Origin: Gallionellaceae bacterium
GTDB lineage: Bacteria; Pseudomonadota; Gammaproteobacteria; Burkholderiales; Gallionellaceae
Length of the DNA: 15,339 bases
Direction of reading: 5' to 3'
Assembly: GCA_003151655.1 (NCBI GenBank)
Contig: PLYB01000164.1
Location: forward strand, 1 to 15,339
In this document: positions 1 to 7,418 of the stretch, one piece after another
How the letters are laid out: each line of letters starts with the position of its first letter
Position numbering within the stretch: position 1 is the first letter of the stretch
Position numbers and translations under genes: made by a program
Notes under the pieces: generated by a model
Databases searched by the model: none
What the model was told of the DNA's origin: nothing
Seen by the model: the letters and a program-made list of their open reading frames with translations, nothing else

Positions 1-1509
1 GACTGCGCCATTATCATGCTGGATACGGAGGGGCATGTGGCGAACTGGAATAGCGGAGCGCAACGTATCCATGGTTACAGTGAGGAGGAAATCATTGGCC
101 AGCATTTCTCCCGATTTTATCCGCGCGAAGACATTGATCGCGGTCAGCCGCAGAGCGAACTGGATGCCGTGATCGCCCACGAACGGTTGGAAGTCGAGGG
201 CTGGCGGGTGCGCAAGGATGGTTCGATTTTCTGGGGCAATGTGGTCATTACCACGATGAGGGACGCGGACGGCGATCTGTGCGGTTTTGTCAGGCTGACG
301 CGGGACTTTACCGAACGCAGACGCTTGGAGCAACAGCTGACGGAAAAGAATCTCGAACTGGAGTGTGCCAGAGCGGTGGCGGATAAAGCCAACCTTGCCA
401 AATCAGATTTTATTTCCAGCATGAGCCATGAGCTGCGCACGCCCCTGAATGCCATCCTCGGCTTCGCCCAGTTGCTGGAGGCCAGCTTGCTGCCGCCGAC
501 GGCCATCCAAGCCATCAGGCTTCAGCAGATTCTCAAAGCGGGATGGTATCTGCTGGAGTTGATCAACGAAATCCTTGATCTCGCGGTGATCGAATCCGGC
601 AAGCTAACGTTGTCGCCCGAGCCGTTATCGTTGGCAAAAGTCATGCTCGAATGCCAAGCTATGATCGAACCACAGGCGCAAAACCATGACATCAAACTGA
701 GCTTTCCACAGTTCGACATCCCTTGTTTTGTACGTGCGGATCGAGTCCGTCTGAAGCAAGTTCTGATCAACCTGCTTTCCAACGCGATCAAATACAACCG
801 CGAGCACGGAACAGTCGAGGTGACCTGTACCGAGAACACGCCCGGACGCATACGCATCAGTATCAAAGACAGCGGTGTAGGATTGCCACCGGAAAAAATA
901 GCGCAGCTATTTCAGCCGTTCAATCGTCTCGGGCAGGAGAACGGCGGCGTAGAAGGAACGGGCATCGGACTGGTGGTCACCCGGCGACTGGTCGACCTGA
1001 TGGAAGGCACCATCGGTGTGGAAAGCGTCATCGGGAAAGGCAGCGAATTCTGGATCGAGCTGTTGCAAACCGGCGTGCCGCAACTTGCCACTGAAATCAT
1101 CCAGCCCGCAGAACTTTCGCCGAAAATTCATGCAAACTCAAAGCAGCGCATTTTGCTCTACGTGGAAGATAATCCGGCCAATCTGATGCTGGTAGAGCAA
1201 ATAATTGAAGGGCACCCCCAAGTCAACATGATAAGCGCACGCGATGGCAATCACGGCGTAGCACTTGCGCGCGCGCATCACCCGGATGTCATCCTGATGG
1301 ACATCAACCTGCCCGGTATCAGCGGAATTGAAGCCATGAATATCCTGCGCAAAGACCGGGCAACGAAGCATATCCCCATCATTGCACTTAGTGCCAATGC
1401 CATGCTGCGCGATATAGAGAAGGGGCTGGAAGCCGGATTCTTCAAGTATCTCACCAAACCAATCAAGATCGATGAGTTTTTGAAAGCGCTGGATATGGCG
1501 CTGGAGTAG
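1..1509 (+). CDS. PAS-histidine kinase-receiver hybrid sensor kinase (5' partial)
   Basis: The frame is open from base 1, so the N-terminus lies outside the window; the ATG at 16 falls inside the PAS fold and is not a believable start. Residues below are counted from that ATG. A PAS domain (about 1-105, with GYSEEEIIGQ and a PAC-like DGSIFWGNV) leads through a short coiled coil to HisKA, where SHELRTPLN gives phospho-acceptor H138. The HATPase domain follows with N-box NLLSNAIKYN (252-261), G1 box DSGVGLP (285-291) and GTGIGL (314-319). A C-terminal receiver (about 378-497) has E384/D385, phospho-acceptor D429 and K481. The kinase should autophosphorylate on His and pass the phosphate to its own Asp; no Hpt domain or output domain is visible. 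No transmembrane segment lies in the visible part, and the input signal is unknown. The neighbouring genes give no hint of its regulon. Confidence 0.95.
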   Translation, partial: DCAIIMLDTEGHVANWNSGAQRIHGYSEEEIIGQHFSRFYPREDIDRGQPQSELDAVIAHERLEVEGWRVRKDGSIFWGNVVITTMRDADGDLCGFVRLTRDFTERRRLEQQLTEKNLELECARAVADKANLAKSDFISSMSHELRTPLNAILGFAQLLEASLLPPTAIQAIRLQQILKAGWYLLELINEILDLAVIESGKLTLSPEPLSLAKVMLECQAMIEPQAQNHDIKLSFPQFDIPCFVRADRVRLKQVLINLLSNAIKYNREHGTVEVTCTENTPGRIRISIKDSGVGLPPEKIAQLFQPFNRLGQENGGVEGTGIGLVVTRRLVDLMEGTIGVESVIGKGSEFWIELLQTGVPQLATEIIQPAELSPKIHANSKQRILLYVEDNPANLMLVEQIIEGHPQVNMISARDGNHGVALARAHHPDVILMDINLPGISGIEAMNILRKDRATKHIPIIALSANAMLRDIEKGLEAGFFKYLTKPIKIDEFLKALDMALE

Positions 1510-1608
1510 CTTTTGGAAAGACCGTATGGGGAAAATGCATGGACTGAAACGCTGATCCTCAAGTAACTGGGGGCAGAGTAAACCTAATCATAGCCCTCTG
1601 GCGGTTGT
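1510..1608. other. Intergenic stretch between hybrid kinase and mqsRA remnant
   Basis: No ORF, clear terminator or promoter is visible here. Positions 1569-1586 read CTGGGGGCAGAGTAAACC, which resembles the GGGGTCAGAGTAAA-type motif often seen next to REP-associated tyrosine transposase genes. The resemblance is from memory and there is no transposase here. Together with the decayed gene that follows, this accounts for the gap between 1510 and 1867. Confidence 0.4.
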
Positions 1609-1713
1609 TTACTTCAACTCAGACAGCAGTTCTGGATGACGATCAAGCACCTGAAAAAACTTTACTAATGCAACAGGCGGTTTTATTTCTCCGCGCTCAT
1701 AGCTTGAAAGACA
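1609..1713 (-). pseudogene. mqsA: Remnant of MqsA-type antitoxin (C-terminal HTH end only)
   Basis: Read on the minus strand, this frame encodes the last 30-odd residues of an MqsA-family antitoxin: SSYERGEIKPP, then VLDRHPELLSELK and a TAA stop. It follows the pattern at the end of E. coli MqsA (AFSRYEKG...LLRVLDKHPELLNEIR), covering the end of the XRE-type helix-turn-helix domain. The zinc-binding N-terminal domain and the first HTH helices are missing, and the frame meets a TGA stop three codons upstream of the first aligned residue. It has no start codon and no usable ribosome site. It overlaps the end of the MqsR remnant in another frame. The gene is dead as a whole, although a stray short peptide cannot be excluded. 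Confidence 0.75.
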
Positions 1714-1798
1714 CCACGATCAGATTTTCCTGCGGATAGACCGTCACCTTGACGTAAGCCGCTCCCATGCGAGTAACGGGGCGGTACACGCTTACCTG
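1697..1798 (-). pseudogene. mqsR: Remnant of MqsR-type mRNA interferase toxin (C-terminus only)
   Basis: On the minus strand this frame reads QVSVYRPVTRMG, then AAYVKVTVYPQENLIVVSFKL and a TGA stop. This matches the last third of MqsR (E. coli: DVYRP...VYLKITV...LIVSFKEK), the RelE-fold toxin that cuts mRNA at GCU. A TAA stop lies immediately before the first codon, so the first 60 or so residues are gone. The frame runs straight into the MqsA remnant: the shared TTCAAGCTATGAG stretch serves both the VSFK end of the toxin and the SYE of the antitoxin. That suggests one deletion fused the two genes near a short homology. It lies downstream of the HAD gene on the same strand, with 69 bp of undefined sequence between. 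Confidence 0.7.
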
Positions 1799-1867
1799 TT
1801 ACAACGCAAGCGATGGCCTTAAGCATGGTAGCAGGGGGCTGCTTGGCAATTTATAATAGTCGCAAGA

Positions 1868-2539
1868 TTATCCGTTGCCCCTTAACGAAATGATCCGCCA
1901 ACCGTGCAGCTCCGCATGCTTGCGCAATGTGGCATCGGGGTCCACCGCCACGGGATTTTTTACTTTGGCGAGTAGAGGCAAGTCGTTTAATGAGTCGCTA
2001 TAAAAGGTAGTCTCGACAAAGCTCGACCAACTCCAGCCGCGCTCTGACATCCAGCTTTCCATGCGCGTGACCTTGCCTTCGCGAAAGCTCGGTACGCCAG
2101 CGACATTGCCGGTAAACTCTCCGTTGATTTGTTCGGGGTCGGTGCCGATCAAATTATCCACTCCGAATTCACGTGCGATAGGCGCGGTAACAAAACTATT
2201 GGTCGCGGTGACAATCACGCAAATATCACCCGCATCACGGTGCGTCTTCACCAGCTCGAATGCGGCAGCCCCCATCATCGGGCGCACTTTTATGCGCATA
2301 AAATCTTCGTGCCAAACATCCAGCACCTTGCGTGCGTGGCGCGATAAGGGTTGCAATTGAAAATCCAGAAATTCATGAATATTCAATGTGCCAGCTTTGT
2401 ATTGCTCGTAAAACGCCAGGTTTTTGGCCTCGAATAATTCACGATCAAGCACGCCTTGCTCGACCAAAAATTGCGACCATTCAAAATCACTATCGCCACT
2501 CAACAACGTATTGTCCAAATCAAATAAAGCCAGATTCAC
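1868..2539 (-). CDS. HAD-IB family hydrolase (phosphoserine phosphatase-like)
   Basis: A 223-residue soluble protein with all four HAD motifs: DLDNT (nucleophile D7, acid D9), VTATNS (about 110-115) as motif II, the lysine of EGKVTRM as motif III, and YSDSLNDLPLL as the Mg-binding motif IV. A helical cap follows motif I, as in the SerB/HAD-IB subfamily, and full length is normal for this group. The fold predicts removal of phosphate from a small phosphomonoester; the substrate cannot be read from sequence, and assignment as SerB or a histidinol-phosphate phosphatase would be a guess. The start codon is GTG, chosen because GGGAG lies five bases upstream and DLDNT is then properly near the N-terminus. 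It lies 185 bp downstream of alr on the same strand, with a repeat-bearing spacer between, so cotranscription is uncertain. Confidence 0.9.
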   Translation of the reverse strand: MNLALFDLDNTLLSGDSDFEWSQFLVEQGVLDRELFEAKNLAFYEQYKAGTLNIHEFLDFQLQPLSRHARKVLDVWHEDFMRIKVRPMMGAAAFELVKTHRDAGDICVIVTATNSFVTAPIAREFGVDNLIGTDPEQINGEFTGNVAGVPSFREGKVTRMESWMSERGWSWSSFVETTFYSDSLNDLPLLAKVKNPVAVDPDATLRKHAELHGWRIISLRGNG

Positions 2540-2591
2540 AACTACTCCCGAATAATAAATATATTAATAAATCCTAGAAACCGAAATTCAA

Positions 2592-2708
2592 GCCACAGAG
2601 CTCACCGAGAGAGGCCAATCTCATCCAGCATTCGTGGTTCATCCAAAAGGTAAACCACATCGTGTTACAGCCGTTTGTTTTCTCTGTGAACTCTGTGTTC
2701 TCTGTGGC
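2592..2708. repeat. Inverted pair of CACAGAG-type interspersed repeats
   Basis: GCCACAGAG at 2592-2600 is the exact reverse complement of CTCTGTGGC at 2700-2708. The right arm is part of a 9-bp tandem, CTCTGTGNN three times (2682-2690, 2691-2699, 2700-2708). The left arm holds one clean unit and then degenerates (CTCACCGAGAGAG). The element fills most of the spacer between alr and the HAD gene and has no ORF. Similar CCACAGAGAACACAGAG strings recur between genes in many environmental bacteria; that is from general knowledge, not a search. Confidence 0.7.
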
Positions 2709-2724
2709 AAACTGACTTTTTGGG

Positions 2725-3786
2725 TCAATACCCTACCGGCACTCGCGCCGTAAGTGCGCACAACAATTCGTAGCTGATCGTTCCGGCTGCCTGCGCCACT
2801 TCTTCCACCGGCAAACCCTCGCCCCACAATACGACACGGCTGCCGACTTGCGCATCCGCGATATTGCTCAGGTCGACACCGAGCATGTCCATCGAGACAC
2901 GACCCAATGTACGGGTGCGTTGCCAGTTGACCAAAATGGGCGTGCCGGTAGGCGCGTGGCGCGGATAGCCATCGGCATAGCCACAGGCCACCACGCCAAT
3001 TCGGGTGCTCTGCTCGGCACGAAACAATCCGGCATACCCCACAGGCTCACCGGCTTTTATTTCACGCACGGAAATGATCTCGCTGCCGAGTGTCATCACC
3101 GGCTTCAATCCAAGTTGTTGCGCACTCGTGTCGGCAAATGGCGACGCACCATAAAGCATGATGCCGGGACGCACCCAGTCACCGTGTGTGGCGGGGTAAC
3201 GCAATAGCGCGGCGGAATTCGCCATGGAACACGGCGTTCGATAAGTCGCAGTCAGCCCATTGAAACGTTCCAGTTGTCGCGCAACACCTTCGGCTTCATC
3301 GGCATGAGAAAAGTGCGTCATCAAAGTCACATCGCGCACGGCGCGATGTGACTTGAGGTGCTCCATCGCAGCGGGGATTTCTTCCGGCGTGAAACCGAGG
3401 CGATTCATGCCGGTATTGACCTTGAGCCACACTTGCAAACTGCCACGGCGCGGATACGCATCTAGACTGGCTAATTGTTGCGAATTATGAATAACCGTCG
3501 TCAGATCGTATTCGGCAATCAGTTGCAAATCATCGGGCGAGAAAAAGCCCTCCAGCAACAATATAGTTTGGCGGCTGCCAGCCTCCCGCAGTTGCGCGGC
3601 ATCATGCACATCCAGCAGCGCAACACCTTCAGCCTCTTCCAATGCTTCGGCAACCCGCAACAGTCCATGCCCGTAGGCGTTGGCTTTTATCACCGCCATG
3701 ATGCGACTGTTGCCGAGGCGCCGCGCTACGCGCAAATTATTTTTCAGTGCATCCAGATTGATGCGTGCGTGTATCGGACGAGGCAT
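2725..3786 (-). CDS. alr: Alanine racemase
   Basis: A 353-residue fold-type III PLP enzyme that converts L-alanine to D-alanine for peptidoglycan precursors in the cytoplasm. The N-terminal TIM barrel holds the PLP lysine K34 in the signature VIKANAYGHG; LKVNTGMNRLGF (R129) is the conserved substrate and PLP contact region. The catalytic tyrosine of the other half-site is Y251 in VGYAGLF, and the C-terminal beta domain carries GRVSMDM (295-301). Length is normal and complete. The ATG at 3786 starts directly at PIHARINLDAL, the usual N-terminus, but no good Shine-Dalgarno precedes it. It is divergent from lplT across a 151-bp gap. A loose minus-strand promoter (TTGAGA at 3843-3838, CATAAT at 3818-3813, 19-bp spacer) is possible but weak. 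Confidence 0.96.
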   Translation of the reverse strand: MPRPIHARINLDALKNNLRVARRLGNSRIMAVIKANAYGHGLLRVAEALEEAEGVALLDVHDAAQLREAGSRQTILLLEGFFSPDDLQLIAEYDLTTVIHNSQQLASLDAYPRRGSLQVWLKVNTGMNRLGFTPEEIPAAMEHLKSHRAVRDVTLMTHFSHADEAEGVARQLERFNGLTATYRTPCSMANSAALLRYPATHGDWVRPGIMLYGASPFADTSAQQLGLKPVMTLGSEIISVREIKAGEPVGYAGLFRAEQSTRIGVVACGYADGYPRHAPTGTPILVNWQRTRTLGRVSMDMLGVDLSNIADAQVGSRVVLWGEGLPVEEVAQAAGTISYELLCALTARVPVGY

Positions 3787-3937
3787 AAAGGCGTGCTTGC
3801 AAACTAAATTTAATTATGCGGATGATAGCAGCCCTCATCTCAACTGCGTCTAAAAATGATCGTGGCAACATACGAATTTATGGAACGGACCTGGAGTTTC
3901 ATGTTATAAAACGCCTTCTCCAAAACAGCTTCTTCTA

Positions 3938-5176
3938 ATGAAACGCGGCTTCTATACAATTCTTGCTGCCCAATTTTTTTCCGCGCTTGCAGACAACGTT
4001 CTACTGTTCGCTGCTATCGCCCTGCTCCAACAGGTAAATGCGCCAAGCTGGCATACCCCGTTACTGCAGGAATCTTTCATCATTTCTTACATCATTCTGG
4101 CACCTTTCGTCGGTGCATTTGCCGACTCCCTACCCAAGGGACAGGTGATGTTCATCAGCAACAGCATCAAACTGGCGGGATGCTTCTCTATGCTATTCGG
4201 CATCAATCCCCTCATCGCATACGGCCTCGTTGGATTCGGTGCCGCAGCCTATTCCCCGGCCAAATACGGCATCCTGACCGAATTTTTGCCTCCAGAAAAA
4301 TTGGTGCTGGCGAATAGCTGGATGGAAGGATTGACCGTGGCTGCCATCGTGCTCGGTGCGGTGGTCGGCGGCATACTTATCAATCCGAGTATCGCGGATG
4401 TGATGCTGCAATGGTGGGATGTTCCCTTCATTGAGACCGGTATCGACACCGCACCAGAACTGGCAATCTCCATCGTTGCCGCGCTGTATATATTGGCAAG
4501 CCTGTTCAATCTGTATATCCCCCGTTTACCGATTGATCACAAACCGATCAGCAATGACCCGGTATTTCTGGTTAAAGAATTCGCGCACTGTTTCAAATTA
4601 CTGTGGAAAGATCCGTTGGGACAAGTATCGCTTGCCGTCACTACTTTATTCTGGGGAACGGGGGCGACCTTGCGCTTGCTCGTGTTGACATGGGCCGGCA
4701 TAGCGCTGCATTACAACATCGGTCAGGCAGCACAGCTCACCGGCTGGGTCGCCATCGGCATCGCCATCGGCGCCGTGTTGGCTGCGCGTTACGTCAAGAT
4801 TGAACATGCCGTAAATGTCTTGCCTATCGGCATTAGCATGGGAGTAGTGGTTCTACTGATGCCTTTGGTGCACTCTCCACTCATCGCCGTGCTACTGCTG
4901 ATTTCCATAGGGGCAATGGGTGGATTCTTCGTCGTACCGATGAATGCGCTATTACAACATCGCGGTCATTTGTTGATGGGGGCTGGCAGCTCCATCGCGG
5001 TGCAAAACTTTAACGAGAACCTGAGCATTTTTGCTATGCTCGCGCTGTATGCGGCGATGGAAAAACTAAACTTCGGCATGAACACCATCATTATCGTGTT
5101 CGGTGTATTGCTTTCCGGCATCATGGCTGCGCTGTACAAAAAACACCGGCACGATCAAGATAATGAGACGATATAA
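3938..5176 (+). CDS. lplT: Lysophospholipid transporter LplT (MFS)
   Basis: A 412-residue, multi-helix membrane protein of the major facilitator superfamily. The N-terminus (AAQFFSALADNVLLFAAIAL) and the loop region GAAAYSPAKYGILTEFLPPE follow E. coli LplT closely. LplT flips lysophosphatidylethanolamine and related lysolipids inward across the inner membrane for re-acylation by Aas; no aas gene or fused acyltransferase domain is present here. About eleven or twelve hydrophobic segments are spread along the protein, and the C-terminus is a short basic tail (KKHRHDQDN). The ATG gives the standard N-terminus although no strong ribosome site precedes it. The gene starts divergently from alr; a 75-bp gap separates it from the next gene on the same strand. 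Confidence 0.93.
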   Translation: MKRGFYTILAAQFFSALADNVLLFAAIALLQQVNAPSWHTPLLQESFIISYIILAPFVGAFADSLPKGQVMFISNSIKLAGCFSMLFGINPLIAYGLVGFGAAAYSPAKYGILTEFLPPEKLVLANSWMEGLTVAAIVLGAVVGGILINPSIADVMLQWWDVPFIETGIDTAPELAISIVAALYILASLFNLYIPRLPIDHKPISNDPVFLVKEFAHCFKLLWKDPLGQVSLAVTTLFWGTGATLRLLVLTWAGIALHYNIGQAAQLTGWVAIGIAIGAVLAARYVKIEHAVNVLPIGISMGVVVLLMPLVHSPLIAVLLLISIGAMGGFFVVPMNALLQHRGHLLMGAGSSIAVQNFNENLSIFAMLALYAAMEKLNFGMNTIIIVFGVLLSGIMAALYKKHRHDQDNETI

Positions 5177-5251
5177 CTTGAATCGTTTATTAGGTGGTTC
5201 GTCATAAAATTGATATGGTCGCCTGTTAATCTCCTGCACTAGGAGTTCAAA

Positions 5252-6553
5252 ATGGAAATTGGAATTCTCGTTTTTTTAATCTTGCTAAGTGGCTACTTCG
5301 CCATGTCCGAGATGAGTATCGGCGCGAGTCGCTTGGCATTGCTTCAGCAAATGGCCGCAGATGGCAACGAGGGCGCACGCATCGCCGCCGAGTTGCGCGG
5401 CGAACCTTCCCGCCTGTTGGCCACCACCCAAACCGGACTCACCGCACTCGCCACTCTGCTCGGTGTATTCGGCGAATCCATGTGGGTGCCGCGCATTGAG
5501 TCTTTCATCGAGACGAATATCGCTCTTCTCTCTTTTGCAAAATATCCGCTGGCACTGCTGCTTGTGGTCGGCGGCATCACCTTTGCCACCATCGTCGTCG
5601 GCGAAATCATCCCCAAGCGCATCGCCTTGGCAAGACCTGAAAACATCGCCTCGCTGCTCGCCCCATCCATGGCGATATTTGCAAAATTTATTCGCCCTTT
5701 CATCTGGGCTTTATCAAGAGCGAGCGAAAAAATTCTCGCCCTTTTTCCATTCAAAGAAAGTGAAGCGCATGTTGCTGCGGATGAAATACGCGCCATGATC
5801 ACTGCCGGGCGGCGCGACGGCGGGCTGGAAGGCACCTCGGGCGAATTGCTTGGCAACGTGTTTCGTCTGGATGACCGCAAAGTGGCCAGTGTAATGACCC
5901 CCGCCAACGCCATCATCTACCTCGATCTGCAAGCGGCGAGTCAAATTAATCTGGAAAAAATAAAAACACATAGCGTGTCGCGCTTCCTCGTCTGCAAAGG
6001 CGGGCTGTCGCAAGTGATGGGCTACATCGAAAGCCGAGAATTGCTGCAACATCTGTTGGCGGGCAATCAGCTCGATCTGGGCAAGCTGCCCACGCACGCT
6101 ATCCAGTTCATGCCCAACACCCAATCGCTCATCGGCGTACTCGAATTCTTCCGCACGCAAAAGACTCACCTCGCCATCGTCGTCAACGAATTCGGGCAAA
6201 CTGAAGGACTGGTCACGCTGAGCGATTTGCTAGCCTCCGTCGTCGGCGACGTACCCAGCTCAGTGGATGAGCTACCGCTCGCCGTACAACGCGAGGATGG
6301 ATCATGGCTGCTCGATGGCTTGCTGCCGCTGGACGAGATGAAAGACAAACTCGGCCTTACCACTCTCCCAGAAGAAGATCTCGGCAACTATCACACTGTC
6401 GGCGGCTTCGTCATCACTGCGCTCGGGCGTATCCCGAAAAAAGCCGAGACATTTAACTGGCATGGCTGGCGCTTCGAAGTCGTCGATATGGACAAAAATC
6501 GCGTCGATGAAGTCTTCGCTCGCCCGCTAGGCACGACCATTCCGAACGACTAA
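5252..6553 (+). CDS. CNNM/CorC-HlyC family membrane protein with CBS domains
   Basis: A 433-residue protein with the three-part layout of the hemolysin C/CorC (CNNM) family. An N-terminal DUF21 membrane domain (about 1-170) has three or four hydrophobic segments and the conserved VVGEIIPKRIALARPE. A tandem CBS region (about 200-320) includes HLAIVVNEFGQTEGLVTLSDLL, and a C-terminal CorC/HlyC domain (about 340-425) follows. Relatives are tied to Mg/Co or other divalent cation export and to membrane integrity; the older hemolysin label is not supported. AGGAG lies eight bases before the ATG, so the start is secure. Substrate and nucleotide binding by the CBS pair cannot be told from sequence. 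It may be cotranscribed with lplT, but no functional tie is evident. Confidence 0.92.
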   Translation: MEIGILVFLILLSGYFAMSEMSIGASRLALLQQMAADGNEGARIAAELRGEPSRLLATTQTGLTALATLLGVFGESMWVPRIESFIETNIALLSFAKYPLALLLVVGGITFATIVVGEIIPKRIALARPENIASLLAPSMAIFAKFIRPFIWALSRASEKILALFPFKESEAHVAADEIRAMITAGRRDGGLEGTSGELLGNVFRLDDRKVASVMTPANAIIYLDLQAASQINLEKIKTHSVSRFLVCKGGLSQVMGYIESRELLQHLLAGNQLDLGKLPTHAIQFMPNTQSLIGVLEFFRTQKTHLAIVVNEFGQTEGLVTLSDLLASVVGDVPSSVDELPLAVQREDGSWLLDGLLPLDEMKDKLGLTTLPEEDLGNYHTVGGFVITALGRIPKKAETFNWHGWRFEVVDMDKNRVDEVFARPLGTTIPND

Positions 6554-6668
6554 GAGGCACATCATGAGCGACTATATCGCTGTACTTTGAGCGCCTGCTA
6601 TCAGATGCAAGTACCCCGGGAAAGAGCGAAAATATTCCACCTCCAATACTGTGTATAGGGAAATAATC

Positions 6669-7055
6669 ATGGAAGGATCTAAGAAAACATCAGTGTTTGT
6701 CGTAGATGACGACAAGGTGACCAAAGAAATACTAATAAGCATGCTAAGAAACGAGGGCTATCTTGTGGTTGGCGAGGCCTCAAATGGCGTTCAAGCCGTC
6801 AAGCATTATGCGGAACTGCAACCGGATATAGTGTTACTCGACATGACGATGCCAAAAATGGACGGCCTGCATGCGCTCGAAGAAATTCGAAAGATCAACC
6901 CTTCTGCTTTTGTGTTGCTTATCAGCGCGCATTTTACAGCGGAAAAAATTACCGAGGCGATTCAAAAGGGCGCGGCCGGATTCGTGGCTAAACCATTTAA
7001 AACAGCCGACGTGCTGGAAAAAATAAGCAAGAGCTGGAAAGCCAGAAAAAAGTAA
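6669..7055 (+). CDS. Stand-alone CheY-like response regulator receiver
   Basis: A 128-residue single receiver domain with no output domain. Acidic pair D13/D14 (VVDDDK), phospho-acceptor D58 (LLDMTMPKMDG), switch serine S86 (LLISAH) and K108 (AKPFK) are all in place, so phosphotransfer should work. The tail after the domain is short and basic (SWKARKK). I chose the ATG at 6669 because AGGG lies eight bases before it and MEGSKKTSVFVVDDD is a typical start; a longer GTG start at 6651 would bury that ribosome site in the coding region. Its partner kinase is unknown. The hybrid kinase at the left edge is a candidate only by presence in the window, more than 5 kb away. It could act as a phosphate sink, a relay step or a protein-binding switch. 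Confidence 0.93.
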   Translation: MEGSKKTSVFVVDDDKVTKEILISMLRNEGYLVVGEASNGVQAVKHYAELQPDIVLLDMTMPKMDGLHALEEIRKINPSAFVLLISAHFTAEKITEAIQKGAAGFVAKPFKTADVLEKISKSWKARKK

Positions 7056-7072
7056 GCCGTCGCGGTCAATTA

Positions 7073-7135
7073 ACCGGATAGAAACAGTCCCGACCAGCGG
7101 CAATATTTACCGCGCAAGCGGTTGAACCAATCCGG
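7073..7135 (+). other. Possible folded leader upstream of small peptide gene
   Basis: CCGGAT (7074-7079) can pair with ATCCGG (7130-7135), and inside this lies ACCGC-GCAA-GCGGT (7109-7122), a 5-bp hairpin with a GNRA tetraloop. No T-run follows, so it is not a standard terminator for the response regulator gene. It may be a leader structure or chance; no riboswitch family is recognised. Confidence 0.25.
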
Positions 7136-7195
7136 AATCTCACCGTCATACGTTCGACTGTTCATTGGCAATAACGTTTAACTGGGAGATTCATC

Positions 7196-7312
7196 ATGAG
7201 CGACAAAATCAATAGCACTTCCACATTGAAGCAAGATAGTGAATTTACTTTGGCACTGGGCTGGCTTTCAGCCGCTGCCGTTTCCATTGTCAGCTTTGCA
7301 GGTCTGGCATAA
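7196..7312 (+). CDS. Small hypothetical single-helix membrane peptide (38 aa)
   Basis: A complete 38-codon ORF, ATG to TAA, encoding a polar N-terminus (MSDKINSTSTLKQDSEF) and a hydrophobic C-terminal half (TLALGWLSAAAVSIVSFAGLA) that could be one membrane helix reaching the C-terminus. GGGAG lies eight bases before the ATG, and 24 bases after the stop begins a 12-bp hairpin with a T-run. The ribosome site, ORF and terminator together argue for a real short transcript. It contains no cysteine, no leader-peptidase site and no double-glycine motif. I do not recognise a family. Options are a tail-anchored helper protein, a small hydrophobic toxin of a type I system, or a membrane-stress peptide; none is shown. 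It follows the receiver gene by 140 bp on the same strand and faces dsbB. Confidence 0.65.
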   Translation: MSDKINSTSTLKQDSEFTLALGWLSAAAVSIVSFAGLA

Positions 7313-7335
7313 AGCGTAGTTGCCGAACTGAATAG

Positions 7336-7368
7336 TGGCTGTGGTTTATGAAACCACAGCCATTTTTT
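7336..7368 (+). terminator. Rho-independent terminator of small peptide gene
   Basis: A perfect 12-bp stem, TGGCTGTGGTTT (7336-7347) and AAACCACAGCCA (7351-7362), with a 3-base loop ATG, is followed by six T (7363-7368). It is directional for plus-strand transcription, ending the short transcript before it meets dsbB, which comes the other way. Confidence 0.9.
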
Positions 7369-7418
7369 GCTATTTACTCCTAACCGAATTGGCAACTAAG
7401 AGCACTCATCGCCGTAAA

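Noticed and set aside
1682..1828. Minus-strand reading frame from an ATG near 1828 across the mqsRA remnant
   Set aside because: Its translation shows no family pattern, whereas the other two frames match MqsR and MqsA ends.
5344..5916. Minus-strand ORF of 190 codons opposite the CNNM gene
   Set aside because: It is the complement of a well-supported membrane protein, has no ribosome site or family signature, and its Ser/Ala/Arg-rich composition is a shadow effect.
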